DNA of 28,789 nt from Amphimedon queenslandica (lineage: Eukaryota; Porifera; Demospongiae; Haplosclerida; Niphatidae): assembly GCF_000090795.2 (NCBI RefSeq), contig NW_003546321.1:14639-43427 (forward strand), in the 5' to 3' direction. Shown here piece after piece: positions 8,806 to 17,599 of the stretch. The position numbers and the translations under genes were made by a program. The first letter of the stretch is position 1, and the number at the start of each line of letters is the position of its first letter. Below the pieces are notes generated by a model. The model ran no database searches. It saw only the letters and a list, made by a program, of their open reading frames with translations, and was not told the DNA's origin.

Positions 8806-9303
8806 ACCAGTGTTTGAACAAGTAACAGCAAAAACATTGAAATACACGCTCTGTAGTATGGGTGCAGAAAACATATGGTGTGATACTGTCACCTACGATG
8901 ATATGACTATAAACAAAAGACAAAAAACTAACCAGAAATTTTCAAAAATGTTGGACAAAGAGAGACGTGGCTTTCCAGACGATCAGACTCTTGCGACACT
9001 TTCCGAAAGAGTATTTTCAATGCCCATTTTGAAAAAATTAAAAATATTACAAGAGGCGCCTGTTTGCCTGTTTCCTAAAGTAGATATGTGCAGAGAATTT
9101 AATGAGGAAATGCTAGCTGATCTACCAAGTCCAACTAAAGAATTAGAAGCCACAACTTTAATTGATGAAACTGTTACCATACGTGACAGTTTAGAAGAAA
9201 AGGTTAAAAAAAAGTTGGAAGAACTAAAGAAGGATGTTACCAATGCACGTGGTTTAGAAGCCAACTTGAAATTGGTAGTGGAGGCTAGAGTAATGTTGCA
9301 TGC
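8787..9303 (+). pseudogene. Helitron PIF1-like helicase, central part
   Basis: Frame 2 after a frameshift near 8780-8800. PPVCGEPVFEQVTAKTLKY follows the place where a G-D-x-x-Q-L-P-P motif III is expected; that motif is largely destroyed. ENIWCDTVTYDDMTINKRQK and FSKMLDKERRGFP are the conserved PIF1/Helitron blocks. A Lys/Glu-rich insert (about 9190-9260) follows. ANLKLVVEARVMLHAM is the N-L-x-L-x-x-x-A-x-V-M-L strand, ending in a frameshift at about 9303. Confidence 0.85.
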
Positions 9304-9744
9304 AATGTAAGTGTTGAAGAGGGATTAGTAAATGGAGCACTTGGTACAGAGCAGACTATTTCAGCAACACGCATAACAGTTAAATTTGATAGAATAGCTA
9401 ATCTTTGTGAGATTGAACAAGTCAAGAGAAAGTTTATGGTAATGAAATATGTCTTTGTGTATAGAAGCCAGTTTCCTTTAATATTAGCTTCTGCAGTTAC
9501 CATACACAAATGTCAGGGTCTATTACTTGATAATGCAATCATTGACTCGTCCAACAATGTATTTAAAGAAGGAATGGCTTACGTTGCTCTGTCACAAGTA
9601 AGAACACTGTATGGTATCCATTTGACATGTTTCAACCCCAAATTATTAATGGTTTGTTCAAAGAGTATACGAGAGACAAACAGGTTAAGACAGTTGTACA
9701 GATCAGACCTACCACAACGACATTCCTGCTGGAATTATAGATGA
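9304..9744 (+). pseudogene. Helitron PIF1-like helicase, C-terminal part
   Basis: Frame 1: NVSVEEGLVNGALGT is the conserved N-G-x-x-G-T strand. SQFPLILASAVTIHKCQGLL is motif V, with T-I-H-K-C-Q-G intact. GMAYVALSQVRTLYGIHL is motif VI, but the usual S-R-V is S-Q-V, so the Arg that contacts ATP appears lost. The frame ends at 9744. A different register at 9727-9898 continues with a Pro/Lys-rich and then Asn-rich tail, so one more frameshift lies near 9720. Confidence 0.88.
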
Positions 9745-10262
9745 GCCACAAGCTAAGAATGAAATAACCACTCAACCACCAAACGTAGCTCATGATAAGA
9801 AAAGTAGGCCATCAGACAGTAAGGAGGATGGTTGTCCCAAGAAACCACCTGTTAACAATAGCGGTAACAATAACAATGATTGTAACAATAATAGTTAGAG
9901 TACAGATTGCGTAGGTCTGCACCATCGCCATCAACCACTATTCGTTATGACCCAGCAAAACTTGGTCCAACTGGGTATAGACCTTTCCCGCGATGAATAT
10001 TCATAAGGATTTATGAGTCATTAACGCATCATGATGATGAAAACCACGCCATATTAATATGAGGGAGAAGATGCATATGTGCACTGTTAATTTCAGTGAA
10101 CTTTTCTACTGCTACATACTGTTGATTATACTAGGAGGAATGTGCCATTATACTTTGTACCTTTATTGATTCATATTCATTTTATAGCGTCAGTGTGAGT
10201 TGCATTTATTATACTATTTTTTCATTTAAAATTTACACATGTATGGGATAACTCAAAAACAT
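9745..10262 (+). other. Helitron 3' tail: end of the coding tail and 3' non-coding sequence
   Basis: 9745-9898 still reads as a polar tail in a shifted register, ending in an Asn-rich run and TAG. From 9899 to 10262 I see no coding frame. The region is AT-rich with the clipped GC patch typical of a 3' flank. Confidence 0.5.
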
Positions 10263-10278
10263 AGGGCTCGCCCTCTAG
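10263..10278 (+). repeat. Candidate Helitron 3' terminus: hairpin plus CTAG
   Basis: AGGGCTCGCCCT can fold with a 4-5 bp GC stem and is followed at once by CTAG and then T. Helitron 3' ends are defined by a short hairpin and CTRR inserted before T. Against it: the stem is short and the gap between hairpin and CTRR is smaller than usual. Confidence 0.4.
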
Positions 10279-10684
10279 TATCATTCCTTGTCAGGTATCC
10301 TCAGACTGTATTAGTGTCAAAGGGAGCCCAACAAGGGTTCAACTGATGCAACAAGGACACTAGCTATACATGCATGACTTGGGGCACTGTCTGTCTCAGC
10401 CTCAAGTTCACTTCCTTTGTCCATTATCTTTAGACTGTAATATTTTTAATTGAGTTCACTAACACATTTGCAGCTTTTCCTTCTGATATGGTGACGTTTT
10501 AGCAACAGTTCTAGTGCTATGTTTACTAACACCAATGCTTCAAAATACCAAAATGGAGATATGTATAATCCTGCGTTATTTTATATGTCATTATCATTTT
10601 CGGTGATAAAAATGTATGTACAAAACTGATTTATAATCTGTTATTAGTAGCTAGCTAGCTGGTACCGCTGCCCATGAGTGTGGG
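10279..10684. other. Stretch with no recognised gene
   Basis: AT-rich. A short AGCTAGCTAGCT run lies near 10650. No coding frame or inverted-repeat pair was detected by eye. Confidence 0.4.
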
Positions 10685-11228
10685 TTATGATCTATTTAAT
10701 ATTATAACTTGGAGGAAAATGCTACTTGAAATAACACATAACATGTCTAGTAAGAGTATTTTATCAAGAGCTTGATTGATTTTGGTAGAGGATCTGGAAT
10801 AGGAATCAATAGTCCTGCTGTCTGTCTGATGATTACGTCTCCTCAGCTGAGATTGCAGAAGTTTGGCCTTTGCTAGGCGCCTCTTCTTAATAATGGCATC
10901 GGAAATCTGCAGACAGTGTGATTCACTTTCATTGGTAGTGACTGGGGGTGCCAGTGGAGACAGTGGGATGCTAAAGAAGTTCGTAACCCATTGAGAAGTG
11001 AGGTCCATGATTATTAGATCCTCTTCAGCTGTATTCACCTCCCCTATCACATTATCCGCATCTCTTCTTCAGTATCTCATTCGATTCATTTCCTGCTTTT
11101 ACTTCACTGATATCATCAAACATTTCAACGTCCTCTTTAGTATCATCCTCTCCGCTATTTCTTTTTTCACCCTGTCTATAACTACCATCTTTGCTGCTAT
11201 CTTTTCAACGTCATTGTGCTTTGCCATT
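10685..11228 (-). pseudogene. Unrecognised minus-strand protein-like frames (acidic then basic)
   Basis: Reading right to left, a frame from ATG at 11226-11228 overlaps a second register (about 11190-11045) with a strongly acidic block, GEDDTKEDVEMFDDISEV. A third register, 11050-10685 (121 codons), starts EVNTAEEDLIIMDLTSQWV. It contains SIPLSPLAPP and a basic helix IIKKRRLAKAKLLQSQLRRR near 10840-10890. The acidic-to-basic progression and sustained open frames suggest a decayed nuclear protein gene with at least one frameshift near 11045. I know no family for it. The plus-strand frame over 10998-11231 looks like its shadow. Confidence 0.4.
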
Positions 11229-11272
11229 TAATTATCTATAATAATAGATAAGTAAGTCAAGTTAATGTCTAA

Positions 11273-11542
11273 TTAAGTGTTACCATTATTCATCTTTGTT
11301 AGACTTTTTCCTCTACACTGTGAGAATCTGCTTCCGGCTCTTTTCTGTCTGCTCTCAGAGTTATGAGTTTCAAGCAGTATTAGACAATGAAACATAGCAC
11401 CTGTAACATCACTTCCCTCTCCTGTTTTTACACCTTGAACAATCACCTCTCCCTCCTGTTTTATCCTTGCATTACACATCACCTCCCGCTTGATTGTCAC
11501 CCCAGGGAGACCTGTAACAATCACCTTACTCTCGTCTCTCAC
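11273..11542 (-). pseudogene. Unrecognised minus-strand frame with internal near-repeats
   Basis: An open frame of 89 codons, starting at GTG only. It has imperfectly repeated blocks of the type E-x-x-V-I-V-x-G-x-x (KVIVTGLPG, EGEVIVQGVKTGEG), reflecting an irregular roughly 30-60 bp minisatellite of CACCTCTCCCTCC-like sequence on the plus strand. It lies 45 bp upstream of the unknown frames at 10685-11228 on the same strand and may belong to the same relic gene. No known domain was recognised. It could be purely repeat-derived. Confidence 0.25.
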
Positions 11543-12730
11543 TGCTGGGTATAAGCTGGTGAAAGTCCCAATCAGTTATTAGCACTTATGTGTAGCACGA
11601 GCATTATGATATTGCATAAGGTGGTTGCAAGATTACTCAGCACATCATAATTCATCTTTTGCTAATGCCTTATAATTATTGATAAACATGTCTTTGTGTT
11701 TAACTTTAGCCTGCAGCATGGTAAAGTTACCTTAACTTTCGATTAAAAATTGATGGACTGGCCTGGTGTCATATTGTCAAGCAAGGTTTGTAGTCAATGT
11801 AACCGCCAATGTTATAAAATTGAGATTTCAATTTTTCAGTCATTGTGCTGCCTTTTGCAGCAAGTGTAAGCCAGTCTTTAATTACAAAATTTTGGAAATA
11901 CTGTACTTCGTGTTAAAAATATAGCAAGTAATATAAATTGATGTTTCCTGCTATATCATTTTAGATTCTACATGTGTGATGCTTTTGTATCACAATCCAG
12001 GCCGTAAATTGAAAGAAGTACAATTTTAATACTTAATTTGAAAATGGTTCAATTACAAGAATGTAAAATAGTACATGAAATGTTAAATTATTAGTCCTTA
12101 TTGTAACACTTTCTTCCTCCTCTCCCTCCTCTACTTGGTCTTTCAGAAAAAAGGCCACTTTTTTATAAAGTAACTCCTTTCAGCCCTATAAAATATTTTA
12201 TCACGTATCAGCTTTCTTTACATGTACTTACAAGTTCCATTTTTATGGTTTTAATTTTCAAAATTAAAACTTTCTTTTTTTATAAGTGACTTTATTAGTT
12301 GATTGATATCCTCTACTTGAGACTCATAGGTCTTGATCTTTGCCAGCTATATAGAAGTAGATTTTATCATTCATGCTTACAGTAAAGTATACAACTTACA
12401 CTCTCTTCGACCTTTTCTGCCATTATGGAAGGCTTGCTTTAAATAATAGTTGCTAATGGGCACTGCTATAATCTGCTTAGTCTCCTTAAGTCGTATAAGT
12501 GCCTAAGGCTTACTCTTATATACTCGCACATAGTTTATTAATATTTGTTTAACAATAATTCAATAAATTAATTGTAATGATGATGTATGAGTATGTCTAA
12601 TACAAGAATTATGTAAAACTTTATGTAAAGCCAGTCATGTGGAGTAATTTATCTTTAAGAAAAGCGATAATTATTAAAAAATTAACGGAAACATGTAAAT
12701 ACAAAAATTTTGCTAAAAAAGAGTGAGCAG
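11543..12730. other. Long AT-rich stretch with no recognised gene
   Basis: No coding frame of note on either strand. It contains pyrimidine-rich patches (about 12111-12150) and AT tracts. I found no inverted-repeat pair or tandem array here. Confidence 0.45.
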
Positions 12731-13064
12731 GATTCTCTGTCCTGATTCATCAAAAAAGTAATGGAAACAAGGACAATTAGCATTTTAAATGACCAATTAT
12801 TCTAAAAGACTCCATACCAACGAAAGTACTAAACAAAGATCCTACTATAGTGATGCAAATTCTACTCAACACTCTACATTGTACTTTCCATGTTAGTATG
12901 TAAGAAACACGGATCACCTTGCAATCTAGAGTAGAATTTGCATCAAGAATGTAGGATTTTTGTTATGTATATGTGTTGGTATGGAGTCTTGTGGAATAAT
13001 TAGTTGTTTCAAATCCTACTTGTCCTTGTTTCCATTACTTTTTGATAAATCAGGACAGAGAATC
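12731..13064. mobile_element. Foldback MITE 1 (long terminal inverted repeats)
   Basis: A 334-bp near-palindrome. The left arm starts GATTCTCTGTCCTGATT (12731) and the right arm ends with its complement at 13064. The arms match over about 130-140 bp with scattered differences, including AAAAGTAATGGAAACAAGG, AGACTCCATACCAAC and GATGCAAATTCTACTC. The central unpaired part is about 60 bp. No clear target duplication was found. It has no coding capacity. Shared cores link it to the elements at 26821 and 28151. Confidence 0.88.
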
Positions 13065-13246
13065 ATATTCAATTTTTTTTGAAATTTTTTGTATTTTACT
13101 GATAATGGTGTCAATAAAAAATTTTTGTCTTCCTGTTGCTAATGCTAATTGTACAATGTGACATTGTGAGTAGGAAAGAGAACTACCAGTAAGTAAATAT
13201 TGTTCAAATTCAAAGCTAATTATTATGACATAATTAAAAAATTCCT

Positions 13247-13477
13247 GTGTGGCATGATGCAGCAAGTCCTATATCAAGAAGCCAAAGTAATTTAGAGCAT
13301 GATGATGACTTGCTGACTGACAAAGATAATGAACAGCCTGAAACTTTGCCTATGCTTACTAACGTGCCTGCTAAAACTCAGGCTACTGCTGAAAATGTTG
13401 CTGAGTGGCTGTCAGAATCTGTGACAGGCCTGGTATGGCAAACAGAGTTCCTCATCCAATGGTACTGTATCTACTGA
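13247..13477 (+). pseudogene. Possible N-terminal fragment of the DUF4371 hAT transposase
   Basis: A 76-codon frame with polar, acidic composition (LEHDDDLLTDKDNEQPETLP) followed by ENVAEWLSESVTGLVWQTEF. It lies 230 bp upstream of a recognisable DUF4371 domain on the same strand, so it may be that transposase's N-terminus. No zinc finger is visible. Confidence 0.35.
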
Positions 13478-13702
13478 CTCTATTATTCCAGATGAACCAC
13501 TTTAGCTGATTCTACTATGTAGATTTAGTTGAAAAGATATCAAGTACAACCAAAATTGTTGGAGAAATCCTTCCAAGCACTTATGAACAGCAAACGGCAG
13601 GCCATGCTTAAAATAAATTTAAGCAGCATTTGTTTTCTTGGTAGATAGGGTTTGTCTTTGAGCAGGTATAAAGCCACAGATGATATTTGAAGTCCAATTC
13701 AT

Positions 13703-13930
13703 TTTAAATTCATTCAGTTACTTAAAACACTGGCTAAAGATAACACTGATCTCTTGAAATGGATGAAAGATAAGTTAATGTCTCCAGATAAACAGATCGT
13801 CCATAATGTCACTATTAATATTCAGCTAGAAATTATAAAACATATATCTGGCCAGTGGTACACTATTATGGTTGACAAAACAACTGACATCAGCAACACA
13901 ACAATTGGTTATTTGTATTTGATATGTTGA
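13703..13930 (+). pseudogene. DUF4371-type hAT transposase, first catalytic segment
   Basis: Frame 2: LLKTLAKDNTDLLKWMKDKL, a helical linker VHNVTINIQLEIIKHI, then WYTIMVDKTTDISNTT. The last is the hAT motif around the first catalytic Asp in DUF4371/ZMYM1-like proteins, where V-D-E-x-T-D-x-S is usual; here Glu is Lys. TGA at 13928-13930 ends this register. Confidence 0.8.
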
Positions 13931-14222
13931 CAACAAGCTTCAAGTTCATAAAGAGTTTATTGGGCTCTATAGCCTTGAATCAGCTTCAGTAGATTCAATT
14001 TTTTCCACTGTTAAAGATACTTGTTACACATCAACTCAAGTATAAAAAACTGTTATGGCTAGTGCTATGATGGAGTGAGCAGCATGTCTGGCCATAAGTT
14101 AGCCAGTGCTAAGAAAGTATTGGACCTTGAAAGTAGAGCTTTGAATACACATTGCTATGGACATGCAGTAAATCTAGCTGCACAAAATTCAGTAAAGATA
14201 TTAAATATCATCTTTTACCATA
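13929..14222 (+). pseudogene. DUF4371-type hAT transposase, second segment
   Basis: It picks up in frame 3 (VHKEFIGLYSLESASVDSIF, then TVKDT), stops at a TAA near 14042, and shifts to frame 2 at about 14063 with CYDGVSSMSG (the C-Y-D-G-A-x-x-M-S-G motif carrying the second catalytic Asp). It continues to LNTHCYGHAVNLAAQNS (the H-C-x-x-H-x-x-N-L motif). The frame is cut at 14222 by a small inserted element. Confidence 0.82.
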
Positions 14223-14224
14223 TA

Positions 14225-14437
14225 AGCTCCTGGTCCAAATAAACGCCTGTCATTAATATAATCTAGATATAAATACGCATATTTGTATGAAAAATAATGC
14301 TCCACTGTTTAAATAGCTCCAAAGTTAGAGCCTGGTAAAACTTACCTGGTGTTGGTAGTTCAATCACGCTCGAAGTATCTTTTTAATTTTATTTCAATGA
14401 AATTTTTTGGCTGCTAAGAAATAAATGTCCGGGAGCT
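14225..14437. mobile_element. Small TA-flanked MITE inserted in the hAT relic
   Basis: AGCTCCTGGTCC at 14225 pairs with the complement of GTCCGGGAGCT ending at 14437, giving an imperfect terminal inverted repeat of roughly 12-20 bp. TA lies immediately outside each end (14223-14224 and 14438-14439). A 213-bp non-coding element with TA duplication fits a Tc1/mariner-type MITE. It interrupts the DUF4371 coding sequence, so it arrived after that transposase. Confidence 0.6.
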
Positions 14438-14521
14438 TAATTGGTAAAATACAGTACACTCAACACAACTTATGAAATCACTTAACTCATAAAAAACTAT
14501 CCTGGAGGGTGAAGCAATGTT

Positions 14522-14650
14522 CATAAAATAGCAGAAGACTTGAAACCTGGATCACGTGTGCTGAATCTAACAAGATGGACAGTCCATGTAGAAGCATTTA
14601 AATCGATACCTGAAAATGACACACCATTACAACGAACATGGGAAAACTAA
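14522..14650 (+). pseudogene. DUF4371-type hAT transposase, third segment
   Basis: Frame 2: HKIAEDLKPGSRVLNLTRWT, then VHVEAFKSIPEN. The C/L-x-T-R-W-T-x-R/H block with upstream L-x-P-G is typical of this family after the H-x-x-N-L motif. TAA at 14648-14650; a further RHLTGIMALME piece follows with more stops. Confidence 0.75.
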
Positions 14651-14942
14651 AATAAAAGACACCTTACAGGCATCATGGCACTAATGGAATAATTTTAATA
14701 CTTCTTGGAATCGAATTGGGGCAAAAGTGGAGAATTTTTCAAGGACACTTCAATATGCTACAATATCTGCATGTGAAGATCAAACTGTCATGCTAAAAAC
14801 AGTTCAAGCACTCCAGTCACTTTGGGATGATGACAATTTTGAATTGCCATGGAAGTACTTTCAAGCAAGGCCCTCTTTTTATAAAATTTTTTAGCCAGAA
14901 CTTCTATGTCAAAAGGGGGCAGCACGGAGGTATTAATTTTGT

Positions 14943-15083
14943 AATGCTGAACCTGAGTATCATTAAACAGCTCATAATTACAATAGTAAAGTTTACTATG
15001 AGGTTATTGATGCGCCAGTGGCTTTAATAAAGACTACATTTGACCAACCAGGTTTTTATGTGCCTGAAAGCATGAGTATATAA
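14943..15083 (+). pseudogene. DUF4371-type hAT transposase, late segment
   Basis: Frame 3: NAEPEYH, TAA, then NYNSKVYYEVIDAPVALIKT and TFDQPGFYVPESM. The Y-x-x-V/A-I-D...I-x-x-x-F-D-Q-P-G block is found in DUF4371 hAT proteins C-terminal to the catalytic centre. The relic ends at TAA 15081-15083, eight bases before the next element's inverted repeat. I find no C-terminal dimerisation domain beyond it, so that element may have replaced or displaced the rest. Confidence 0.7.
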
Positions 15084-15090
15084 TACTGTA

Positions 15091-15167
15091 CAGAGAGTGT
15101 CAAACTGCCTATGTCCAGCTACTGCATCTCTGCATAAATGCTATTAGTCACATTCCAAATATTTCTG
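15091..15167 (+). repeat. Left terminal inverted repeat of the P-like element
   Basis: Starts CAGAGAGTGTCAAACTGCC. It matches the reverse complement of 19743-19819 with nine differences, seven of them transitions. Confidence 0.88.
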
Positions 15168-15265
15168 TTAGTGTTTTTTATGTCAATTTGTAAATTTGAT
15201 TATTAATGTTATAAGTTATATAAATAATTAAAATCACATGTCATGGGCAGAGTTTCTTGTATCAG

Positions 15266-16192
15266 ATGGAGGATAATCAGGACATTCTAGAAGTTATCAG
15301 GAAGGAAGTGGACAAGACAGCACAGTTTGTTGTAACCAAACGGGAATTTGAAGAAGAGAATTGCTTACTTATTTATTATCAGCCACTAGGACCAACTTTG
15401 AGATGTAGAATCTTCATTTTTTCCAATGAAAAGAAATTTGTAGCCAATATTTTGTTTAGAGAGGTTGAGAGGGGTAGTTTCTCATCTCCGGTTGAAGTCA
15501 AATCTTTACTTACAAGATATTCACCATATTCTGCTGTGTATAAGTGACTTTTGAAGAATGTAGGAAAGTTGTCCATTTTGACACTGAGAGTCTCCGTGAG
15601 GTTGAATATCCTGTTATCCATATTGATTCTGTTTTATGTCAAATTTGGTTTCAATTGGGTAAATTTGTCAAGAGCAAGATCAGGGAGGAAGAATCTGTAC
15701 TTTGTCGTAATTGCAACAGACTGAAATGTGACATGGCTCATCAAATGAAATGGACACAAGACGAGAGTCCATCAAGGAAGACAACATGCTGCAGTGCATC
15801 CTCACGAGCACGGCTGTCATATATGTCACCTGAAAGTCAGGAGAAAAGGAAATTGAATGCTAAAGTGAAACGTGATTCTGAAGCTAGAAGGGTAAGTATG
15901 AAAATTGTGAAGTTCCGCTTAGGAATGAACAAGATGATGAAATGAATCAAGTAATGGCTACATTTGAAGCAGAATGTCAGGTTCAACTTGGTGAGTTATT
16001 TGAAGAAGGGGATAGACAAGGAGTAGGAGATAGGATGAGAACTATATGGGAGTCTGAGAAACGAATTGCTGCAGAACAGTGTTAGAGAGATCAAATTGTT
16101 ACAGTAAGCAAAATTTGTTCGTTTTGTAAATTATATTTTCATAACAGATACAGGCGAAAGAAATTGTTGGAGCATTATAGCAATAAGAATGG
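15266..16192 (+). pseudogene. P-element/THAP9-like transposase, N-terminal region
   Basis: It starts at ATG 15266 (MEDNQDILEV). Frame 2 continues to 15543 with REVERGSFSSPVEVKSLLTR and YSPYSAVYK. A frameshift near 15543 passes to frame 1 with FDTESLREVEYPVIHIDSVL, then CQIWFQLGKF and a C-x2-C plus C/H pair near 15705-15740 that may bind zinc. It runs to a basic linker with LSYMSPESQEKRKLNAKVKR (about 15817-15877). A one-base frameshift near 15920 leads to GELFEEGDRQGVGDRMRTIW, with TAG at 16083-16085. A last exon piece, GERNCWSIIAIRM, ends at 16192. The block order matches an uncharacterised protein family I associate with cnidarian and sponge genomes. No THAP finger is seen. Confidence 0.65.
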
Positions 16193-16763
16193 GTAAGTAG
16201 AACATAAAAATTACCTCTTGATTTAACCAGAGTTGTGTCAAGCCCTTGTAGGCTTAAGCCTTTTTTGGGCTTAAGCCCAGATTTTGAAGTAATTGAAAGT
16301 GCTTTAAAGCCTTTTAGAAAAAAAGAGCTTCGGCTTGGGCTTGTAGTTAATGACAAGTTGTATATTCCTGGGCTTGGGCTTGAAGCCTTAAAGCCCAGGT
16401 GTTTTTTCATCCGTAGTGATCCCCTCGTTATCAGTAATCGTTACACAATAGTACATGTATGTGTATGTGTGAACAATTAAAGCAGTCCACGCCCCCTTCA
16501 GTGTGCAGTTTGAGCACAATACTAAAACTGAAAATGGCAGCAAAACTACATGCACCAGCAAATTATTAATATTTAAAGTAAAACGCTTGCAAAGGAATTA
16601 AATACATTTGATAAAGAGCTTGAACTTGTAATTAAGCCCAAAAGAAATTTTTGGGATTGGGCTTGGGCTTGTAATTGACTGTTTGATAAAGTGCTTGGGC
16701 TTGTGCTTAAGCCCCTTGATAATGTAATTGACACAACTCTGGATTCAACTATTGATTTTGTAG
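16193..16763 (+). other. Intron of the P-like transposase enlarged by a MITE
   Basis: It begins GTAAGT (16193) and ends ATTTTGTAG (16763). Joining the exons in phase 1 (G|CA) gives continuous RMAQAVFSRSPAAYKALKSF, so the splice sites look functional. Subtracting the MITE (514 bp) and one 8-bp target copy leaves 49 nt, the same size as the other introns here (48-61 nt). Confidence 0.75.
16228..16741. mobile_element. hAT-type MITE with clustered GGGCTT/AAGCCC motifs
   Basis: A 514-bp element with inverted repeat CAGAGTTGTGTCAA at the left and its complement at the right. The flanking 8 bp are GATTTAAC (16220-16227) and GATTCAAC (16742-16749), a one-mismatch target duplication fitting the hAT superfamily. 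By eye it holds seven GGGCTT and five AAGCCC, concentrated toward both ends. These look like subterminal transposase-binding motifs. There is no protein-coding capacity; the open frames over it are incidental. Confidence 0.87.
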
Positions 16764-17538
16764 CACAAGCTGTATTTTCTCGTAGCCCGGCTGCCTACAA
16801 GGCTCTAAAGTCATTCAATATTTTACAGCTACCATCCAGAGCTATGCTACAGTAATATACAATTGCAACACTGTGCTAAAGCTAAGGTGGAAGGAAAATT
16901 GGAGTCCAAGAATGTTGGAGCACTAATATTTGATGAGGTCAAAGTCATCAGTCATTTGTTATGGAACTGTATAAGTCAAACAGTTATTGGATTATGCATG
17001 ACTCATCAGCAGCAATGATTCTTGGCTGATATCTACCTAGTGCTTAATGCCAAGGAAGCAGTACAACAAATGTCATACATATTACAATTTTTTTGGAGAG
17101 ATTATACTGGTTAGTAATGGGATTGAAGTTACATGTGCATAAGAATGATTGTTCTACTTAGGAGGCTATGATATTGTTGTAACATATTTCATATCACATG
17201 GCACAATGAATAGCAAATTTTTGTACTTGTGTAATAGAAACCCTGAAGCTGTTCCATTTGCACTCTCTTAAAACATTAATTATTGTTTGTGATGGTGCTT
17301 CCAGTAATCTTGCTTAGATTAAAGCAACTCAAGGGCACTTTGCACCTTACCCCATATTAAAAGATACACTACATCGCAACATAACTTCAAGAGTATATTG
17401 TAGTAGTGATGACTCTTAGTTATTTTACAAATGTACTTATATATAGACAAACAAGACCCATATGAAGATGCACCTTTTAAGACCAATCCATTTGACCCCA
17501 CTAACCGAATATATTGGCTTATCTGTCCCACTCCTCAA
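16764..17538 (+). pseudogene. P-element/THAP9-like transposase, catalytic core (two exons)
   Basis: The exon from 16764 reads SRSPAAYKALKSFNILQLPS, then a frameshift and TAA near 16853. The register from 16860 gives GALIFDEVKVISHLLWN, with Asp at 16932-16934 as the likely first catalytic acid, and later AVQQMSYILQFFWRDYTG to a donor at 17110. The 52-nt intron 17110-17161 splices in phase 1 to GYDIVVTYFISHG. After a shift near 17225 comes LKTLIIVCDGASSN, with a likely second catalytic Asp at 17291-17293. Stops at 17016, 17315 and 17417. The last piece, TNPFDPTNRIYWLICPTPQ, ends at the donor at 17539. The F-D-E and C-D-G-A-S-x-N pair resembles P-element and THAP9 transposases. Confidence 0.7.
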
Positions 17539-17599
17539 GTATATTATTAATATTTTAGTTTATACACTCATAATAAATATTTCTTTATCAATTTCATAG

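Larger units (their letters stand above)
3054..10278 (+). mobile_element. Decayed autonomous Helitron (Rep plus PIF1 helicase)
   Basis: A rolling-circle transposon relic on the plus strand. In order it carries coding tandem repeats, a Cys-rich segment, DUF6570, the Helitron_like_N domain, a Rep nuclease with the HUH motif (7091-7099) and YxxxY tyrosines (7496-7510), and a PIF1-type helicase (about 8340-9740). The pieces are collinear and occur in the order expected for Helitrons. The reading frame is broken by more than fifteen stops and frameshifts. The 3' end is a candidate only: a short GC hairpin directly before CTAG followed by T at 10279. The 5' end is unresolved; A|TC at 3053-3055 fits the expected 5'-TC and A/T insertion rule, but two bases are weak evidence. 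Confidence 0.82.

Noticed and set aside
15890-15922. Possible 30-nt intron (GTAAGT...TTAG) in the P-like transposase
   Set aside because: Too short for splicing compared with the 48-61 nt introns nearby; the read-through residues fit the family, so a one-base frameshift is more likely.
16099-16480. Open frames on both strands over the GGGCTT-rich DNA
   Set aside because: They arise from the hAT MITE's repeats and cross its boundaries; composition is repeat-driven.
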